From the NCBI RefSeq assembly GCF_026586795.1, contig NZ_JAPFGY010000013.1, positions 1 to 42,500 of the forward strand: a stretch of 42,500 nt of DNA, written 5' to 3'. The position numbers and the translations under genes are program-made. The notes beneath the pieces are model-generated. The model had not been told where the DNA came from. It searched no databases and was given only the letters and a program-made list of their open reading frames with translations. The stretch comes from Erythrobacter sp. WG. GTDB lineage: Bacteria > Pseudomonadota > Alphaproteobacteria > Sphingomonadales > Sphingomonadaceae. Position 1 is the stretch's first letter. The number at the start of each line of letters is the position of its first letter. Positions 37,836 through 42,500 of the stretch are shown one piece after another.

Positions 37836-39803
37836 TCACTCGCCCAGCAGGTGCTTCTTCCAGAAGACGAGCTGCGCGAGGAACGAATAGTCCTGGTTCG
37901 CCTTCTTGGCGAAACCGTGGCCTTCGTCGGCGGCGACGAGGTGCCAAGCCTCCCCGCCACGCCCGCGGATCGCGGCGACCATCTGATCGGCCTCCGATTT
38001 CGGCACGCGCGGATCGTTGGCGCCGGTGATGACGAACATCGGCTTCGTGATCTCGTTCACCCGGGTGAGCGGGCTGATCTCCGTCAGCTTCTTGCGCTGC
38101 TTGGGGTCCCGTTCGTCGCCATATTCGACCCGTCGCAGGTCCTGCCGGTAGGGATTGGTGTTTTCCAGGAAGCTCACGAAGTTGCTGATCGCGACGGTGC
38201 ATTGGGTCGCGGTGAGCTTGTCCTTCAGTTGGACGGCTGCGGCATAGCACATATAGCCGCCATATGAGCCGCCGGTGAGGCCGATCTTGGCCGGGTCGAC
38301 GCCCTGGTCCTTCCTCACCGCGTCGATCAGCGCGGCCATGTCCTTGACCGAATCCTCGCGCTTGAAGGGTCCGTTGTCGAGGCTGACGAAGGTCTTCCCG
38401 TAGCCGGTCGAGCCGCGCACGTTGGGGTAGAAGAGACCGATGCCAAGTTCGTTGAGATAGTAGTTGCCGCGCCCCTGGAAGCCGGCGGTGCTCTGCCCCT
38501 CAGGCCCGCCGTGGACCGAGACGATCAGCGGGCGCTTGCCCGGGAACTTGGCGGGATCGGGGAGATACAGGAGGCCCGAGACCTCGAGCCCGTCGAAGCT
38601 CCTGGTGGTGACGATCCGCGGCTCGACATTGACACCCGCATCCAAGCCGCCCGTCTCGCTCTGCGTCCAGCGGGTCAGCTGCATGGTCTTGGGGTCAAGC
38701 GACCACACGTCGGCCGCGCTCTTGGCGCTGCTGAACGAGAAGCCGATTTCCCCCCACGGCGCATATTCAAGGCCGCCGATCTGCCCGGCCGGGAGGGCAT
38801 CGACCCTGGTTACCCTGCCGCTCGCCACGTCGAGCAGGCGCAGCCGGTCGGAGCCCGCCTCGTTGACCACGTAGGCGATGGTGGTGCCATCGGGGGAGAT
38901 GTCGAAGCCGTCGACGTCCCAGCTCTCCTTCGTCACCGGGGTGAACTTGCCGGTGGCCGGGTCGAGTCGGCCGAGGCGCTGGAAGTCCGAGCCCTGATCG
39001 CTCGTCACCCAGACGGCGCCGTTCGGGGCAATCCTGAGGCCGCCATAGGCGATCTCGGCCCTCGGATCACCGATCGGCGTCATCGCGCCGGAGGCAAGGT
39101 CGAGCCGGTAGAGGTCGACGTCCTGCACCGAGTTGTAGTCGGCAACGAAGGCCTGCGTCTTGTCGGGTGCGAAGCCGATGATGGCCCAGCCGCCGCCCTT
39201 GCTTTCGTGCACCATGCGCGTCGAGGCGGGATCGCGGGGGTCCATGACGTAGAGGTCCGAATCCACCCCGTTGCGGCGGGTCGAGCTGAAGCCGACGAGC
39301 TGGCCGTCGTTGCTCCAGGCGCCCGGCTGGTTGCGGCTCTTGCCGTCGGTGAGGAGAGTGAGGCGGCCGTCCTTCAGCGTATGGAGCTGGTAGTACTCGT
39401 CCCCGCCGCGATCCTTGGTGACGAGGATCACGTCGCCTTTCACCGGCGCATAGGAGCCCGAGACCGGCTCGGCCTCGAAGCTGATCTGGCTGCGCGCGCC
39501 CATCGGCTGGGCGACGCGGTGCAACTGGGCGACGTTGCCGAAGCGGGTGCTGATCAGCACCGCGCGGGTGGTCTGGTCCCAGCCGGCGAAGCCCGCCCCG
39601 CGCGCCTCGAGATAGGGCCGCGCCCTCTCGGCGAGGGTGAGCGGGATCGCCGGCATCTGCTCGGCGGTCAGCGCCGCGGGGAGCGGCACGGTCGGCACGG
39701 GAGCGGGCGCGGCGGGCACCGGGGCCGGTGCGGGCGCGCTCTGGGCAAAGGCGGGAAGGGCGGCGCCGGCAAGCAGCACGCCGGCGAGGGTGGAACGAAG
39801 CAT
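37836..39803 (-). CDS. S9-family (prolyl oligopeptidase-like) serine peptidase
   Basis: The 655-residue enzyme has a signal peptide (LAGVLLAGAALPAFAQ), a Pro/Ala-rich spacer, a seven-bladed WD40-like beta-propeller (~60-400) and a C-terminal alpha/beta-hydrolase. The catalytic triad is visible as Ser in GLTGGSYGGYMC, Asp in ITGANDPRVP and His in ADEGHGF. RPLIVSVHGGPEGQ and YPNVRGSTGYGKTFV are typical of the dipeptidyl-/acylaminoacyl-peptidase group. It is periplasmic and probably degrades short peptides. It is convergent with the ACT gene. Confidence 0.93.
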   Translation of the reverse strand: MLRSTLAGVLLAGAALPAFAQSAPAPAPVPAAPAPVPTVPLPAALTAEQMPAIPLTLAERARPYLEARGAGFAGWDQTTRAVLISTRFGNVAQLHRVAQPMGARSQISFEAEPVSGSYAPVKGDVILVTKDRGGDEYYQLHTLKDGRLTLLTDGKSRNQPGAWSNDGQLVGFSSTRRNGVDSDLYVMDPRDPASTRMVHESKGGGWAIIGFAPDKTQAFVADYNSVQDVDLYRLDLASGAMTPIGDPRAEIAYGGLRIAPNGAVWVTSDQGSDFQRLGRLDPATGKFTPVTKESWDVDGFDISPDGTTIAYVVNEAGSDRLRLLDVASGRVTRVDALPAGQIGGLEYAPWGEIGFSFSSAKSAADVWSLDPKTMQLTRWTQSETGGLDAGVNVEPRIVTTRSFDGLEVSGLLYLPDPAKFPGKRPLIVSVHGGPEGQSTAGFQGRGNYYLNELGIGLFYPNVRGSTGYGKTFVSLDNGPFKREDSVKDMAALIDAVRKDQGVDPAKIGLTGGSYGGYMCYAAAVQLKDKLTATQCTVAISNFVSFLENTNPYRQDLRRVEYGDERDPKQRKKLTEISPLTRVNEITKPMFVITGANDPRVPKSEADQMVAAIRGRGGEAWHLVAADEGHGFAKKANQDYSFLAQLVFWKKHLLGE

Positions 39804-39959
39804 GCGGATATGTCTCCCCTGGATGGCGCCCGGCCCGCAAAGGATGGTGCGGCGGGCGCTGCCCGGCGATCTCGCAATTGATCGCACGGGCACGCCAGCG
39901 TAGCTTCGACCAAGGGCCGAGCCAAGTCTGCCAACCGCGTGTCCGGAGGGAATGCGATC
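39804..39959. other. intergenic region between the S9 peptidase and the GFA pseudogene
   Basis: These 156 bases hold the divergent upstream regions of the peptidase and of the broken GFA gene. I see no clear promoter boxes or repeats. Confidence 0.4.
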
Positions 39960-40303
39960 ATGCCGAGCGGTCGCTGTCACTGCGGTTCCGTCGTCTATGC
40001 CTTCGATGGCGAGCCGGTCCGCGCCTAAATCTGCCAATGCAGCGACTGCGCGCGCTGCGCGGGGGCGCATGCGGTCGGCTGGCTGGCGGTGAGAACTGAG
40101 GGCTTCCGCTTCTGCGGCGCCTGCGGGCGGGGCTGACCTACGTCAACGAGGATGTGCTGCCGGGGATCGTCGACATCCAGATCGCCACCCTCGACGAGCC
40201 CGACGCCTTTCCGCCGCGCGAGCTGATCCAGTGTGCCGACGCGCCCGCATGGGCCGCGACGCTGCATGAGCTGCCCCGCTTCGCGCGCTTTCCGCCCGGC
40301 TGA
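39960..40303 (+). pseudogene. GFA-family (glutathione-dependent formaldehyde-activating-like) gene, inactivated
   Basis: The frame from 39960 begins like a GFA protein (MPSGRCHCGSVVYAFDGEP), meets an in-frame TAA at the codon before CQCSDCARCAGA, and after GFRF jumps to CGACG, missing some 20-30 residues. It then needs a one-base shift to continue as LTYVNEDVLPGIVDIQIATL, DEPDAFPPRELIQCADAPAW up to the stop at 40303. The zinc-binding CxC and CxxC pairs are still readable. A stop, a deletion and a frameshift together mean it is dead. Confidence 0.8.
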
Positions 40304-40306
40304 AGC

Positions 40307-42160
40307 CTATTCGGCGGCTTCGGCCTCGACGTCGTCCTCGCGCCGCTCGTTGGCCTGCCGCGCCCACATCTCGGCATAGAGCCCCCCGCGCTTGAGCAGC
40401 GCCGCATGGTCGCCGCTCTCCGCCAGACGCCCGTGGTCGAGGACGAGGATGTTGTCGGCATCGGCGATGGTCGAAAGGCGGTGCGCGATGGCGAGCGTGG
40501 TGCGGCCAGCGGCGATTCGTCTGAGGGTCGCAAGGATCTCCTGCTCGGTGCGCGTGTCGAGCGCACTCGTGGCCTCGTCGAGCAACAGGATCGGAGGGTT
40601 CTTGACGAGCGTGCGGGCGATCGCGACGCGCTGCTTTTCGCCGCCCGAAAGCTTCAGGCCGCGCTCGCCCACCATGGTCTCGTATCGTTCCGGAAGGCGG
40701 TCGATCAGCGGGGTGAGAGCGGCATCGCGCGCGGCTTCTTCGACACGGGCCTGGTCGGCGCCCTCGCAGCCATAGGCGATGTTGTAGGCGAGGCTTTCGT
40801 TGAACAGCACCGAATCCTGCGGAACGATGCCGATTGCCGCGCGAAGGGATACCTGCGTGACCGAAGCGATATCCTCGCCGCCGACCAGCACGCGCCCGGA
40901 GAGAGGATCGTAGAAGCGGAACAAGAGCCGCCCGATGGTGCTCTTGCCTGCGCCCGAGGGGCCGACGATGGCGGTGGTGCTGCCGGCGGGCACCTCGAAG
41001 CTCAGACCGTCCAAAATGATCCGCCCCGGATCATAGCCGAAGGTCACGTTGTCGAAGACGACGGTCGGCTTCTTCACGATCAGCGCGGGCGCGCCGGGCC
41101 GGTCCTCGACCTCGATCGCGGTGTCGATCAGGCGGAACATCTCGGCCATGTCGATGAGGCCCTGGCGGATGGTGCGATAGACCCAGCCGAGCACGTCCAG
41201 CGGGCGGAACAGCTGGATGAGGTAGGTGTTGACCAGCACAAGGTCGCCAACCGTCAGCGTGCCCTCGCTCCACCCCCAAACGGTATAGGCCATCGCGCCC
41301 GCCACCAGCGCGTTGGTGATCGCGCCTTGTGCCATGTTGAGCAGGCCGACCGAATTCTCGGACTTGATCGCCGCCTCGGCATAGGCGCGGGCAGCCTGGC
41401 TGTAGCGGGCCTCCTCGCGCTTCTCCGCGCCGAAGTATTTCACCGTCTCGTAGTTGAGGAGCGAATCGACCGCGCGGTGCAGCGCCTTCCCGTCGAGATC
41501 GTTCATCTCGCGCCTGAGCTTCGTGCGCCATTCGGTGATCGCGCGCGTGACCCAGACATAGGCGACGACGGTCAGCGCGGTCGCGGCGACGAGCTCGATG
41601 CCGAAGTTGATGTAGAAGATCACGCCCACTGCGATCAGCTCGATGATGGTCGGGGCGATGTTGAAGAGGAGGAAGTAGAGCATCTGGTCAATGCTCTTGG
41701 TCCCGCGCTCGATGATCTTGGTGACCTCGCCGGTGCGCCGCGCGAGATGGAACCTGAGGCTGAGGCGGTGGAGGCGGTGGAACACGTCCTCGGCAAGGTG
41801 CAGCGTCGCGACCTGGCCGACTCGCTCGAAGGCGATGTTGCGAAGGTTGTCGAAGGCGACCGAGGTGAAGCGCCCCAGCGCATAGGCTGCGACGAGGGCG
41901 AGCGCGACCACCACGCCTTCACGGCCCGTCCCCGACATCGCGTCGACCGCGCCCTTGTAGGCGAAGGGCAGGGCGAGCGTCACCGCCTTGCCCGCGAGCA
42001 CCAGCGTCATGGCAATGACGATGCGGGTGCGCAGGCCCGGATTGTCCTTTGGCCAAAGATAGGGGAGAAACCGCTTCAGGGTTGGCCAGCTCTCCACATC
42101 ACGCGCGCGAGTTTTTTTAATGGTTTGATCGGCTGGCGTGGTGGCGGTGTCTGGCGGCAT
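40307..42160 (-). CDS. Atm1/ABCB7-type ABC exporter
   Basis: The 617-residue half-transporter has six membrane helices (~45-330) and one ATPase domain: Walker A VGPSGAGKST, Q loop GIVPQDSVLFNESLAYNIAY, signature LSGGEKQRVAIARTLV, Walker B PPILLLDEATSALD and the H-loop IAHRLSTIA. The FERVGQVATLHLAEDVFHRL and RRTGEVTKIIERGTKSID segments are typical of Atm1/HMT1 proteins, which export glutathione conjugates or sulfur-containing compounds and protect against heavy metals. It acts as a homodimer in the inner membrane. It ends 4 bp from the dead GFA gene. Confidence 0.93.
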   Translation of the reverse strand: MPPDTATTPADQTIKKTRARDVESWPTLKRFLPYLWPKDNPGLRTRIVIAMTLVLAGKAVTLALPFAYKGAVDAMSGTGREGVVVALALVAAYALGRFTSVAFDNLRNIAFERVGQVATLHLAEDVFHRLHRLSLRFHLARRTGEVTKIIERGTKSIDQMLYFLLFNIAPTIIELIAVGVIFYINFGIELVAATALTVVAYVWVTRAITEWRTKLRREMNDLDGKALHRAVDSLLNYETVKYFGAEKREEARYSQAARAYAEAAIKSENSVGLLNMAQGAITNALVAGAMAYTVWGWSEGTLTVGDLVLVNTYLIQLFRPLDVLGWVYRTIRQGLIDMAEMFRLIDTAIEVEDRPGAPALIVKKPTVVFDNVTFGYDPGRIILDGLSFEVPAGSTTAIVGPSGAGKSTIGRLLFRFYDPLSGRVLVGGEDIASVTQVSLRAAIGIVPQDSVLFNESLAYNIAYGCEGADQARVEEAARDAALTPLIDRLPERYETMVGERGLKLSGGEKQRVAIARTLVKNPPILLLDEATSALDTRTEQEILATLRRIAAGRTTLAIAHRLSTIADADNILVLDHGRLAESGDHAALLKRGGLYAEMWARQANERREDDVEAEAAE

Positions 42161-42205
42161 CGCCGCAATGTGGGCGCGGGGGCCGCGCCCCGCAAGGCGC
42201 GCCGG

Positions 42206-42500
42206 TCAGAAGCGGGGCGAATAGGAATGGCCGCGCCGCGCTTCGCGAAGCGCGCGCTCGACGTCGGCGGGCACGTCGAACAGGATCTGCTGCCGCCCGA
42301 AATCGATCGCCACACGGTCGAACAGCGCGAGGTGCTGCATCCCGAGCGAAAGCACCGGTCGGTCTTGCAGTCCGAGTGCGGCGAAGGCGGGCGCGTCGGC
42401 GAAGGTCAGGGGCACTTCGGTCAGCGACAGCCCCTTGATGGTGAGCGATCGCACGAAGGCGAGCTGACCGACGATATCGACGCCGTTGACATCGGTGGTG
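42206..42500 (-). CDS. retropepsin-like aspartic protease family protein, partial
   Basis: The last ~97 residues of a protein that continues beyond the right edge. DVNGVDIVGQLAFVRSLTIK, VLSLGMQHLALFDRVAIDFG and RQQILFDVP match the C-terminal half of the single-domain, retroviral-type aspartyl proteases common in alphaproteobacteria. The catalytic DTG would lie outside the window. It is on the same strand as, and 45 bp upstream of, the ABC exporter gene. Confidence 0.75.
   Translation of the reverse strand, partial: TTDVNGVDIVGQLAFVRSLTIKGLSLTEVPLTFADAPAFAALGLQDRPVLSLGMQHLALFDRVAIDFGRQQILFDVPADVERALREARRGHSYSPRF

Noticed and set aside
1..42500. CRISPR array, rRNA operon or insertion sequence
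   Set aside because: No regularly spaced repeats, rRNA sequence or transposase-like protein was found on either strand.

Overview
This is a G+C-rich alphaproteobacterial chromosome segment. The gene set fits an Erythrobacteraceae/Sphingomonadales organism: EipA/DUF1134, COQ9, a CBP3-type cytochrome bc1 chaperone next to DUF177, BamE, HslVU, an Atm1-type ABC exporter, SCO1 and a lone parS-like site. The taxonomic call is an inference from gene content, not from a marker gene.

Layout. (1) 1-9.7 kb, accessory metabolic and regulatory region. It holds two truncated genes meeting head to head (~320), a DMT exporter, an Old Yellow Enzyme, a half DMT exporter joined to the first 46 codons of an AhpD-like gene, two AraC regulators, a patatin-like lipoprotein and a large FAD-dependent oxidoreductase. 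(2) 9769-22281, a 12.5 kb genomic island. It is bounded by a 20-bp direct repeat of the tRNA-Ser(GCU) 3' end, with a decayed integrase beside the intact tRNA and matching paired 8-bp motifs just inside each end. Its cargo is one leftward chemosensory operon: a soluble receptor with two signalling tips, a triple-CheW protein, CheB, a HEAT-repeat protein, CheR, CheY, CheA, a small STAS-like protein, a second CheY and a membrane-anchored receptor-like protein with a CheZ-like motif. (3) 22.6-31.9 kb, mostly core genes: EipA, an aromatic aminotransferase, GNAT, an alkyltransferase-like protein, RibD/RibE with a VOC lipoprotein, a YgjP-like peptidase, YcgN, SCO1, an ankyrin protein and COQ9. (4) 32.1-37.8 kb: ssb, a membrane protein/HTH pair behind a doubled operator, a parS-like site, DUF177/CBP3, bamE, hslVU and an ACT-domain protein. 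(5) 37.8-42.5 kb: an S9 peptidase, a dead GFA gene, an Atm1-type ABC transporter and a retropepsin-like protease cut by the window end.

The most interesting part is the chemosensory island. It looks like a complete pathway (receptors, adaptor, kinase, two response regulators, both adaptation enzymes and a candidate phosphatase) with unusual architectures. No flagellar or pilus genes lie in the window, so its output is unknown. A second theme is gene decay by small deletions and frameshifts: two deletion junctions in the first 3.3 kb, the integrase and the GFA gene. Several short palindromic repeats sit between genes, and one appears to supply the C-terminal tail of the ACT-domain protein.
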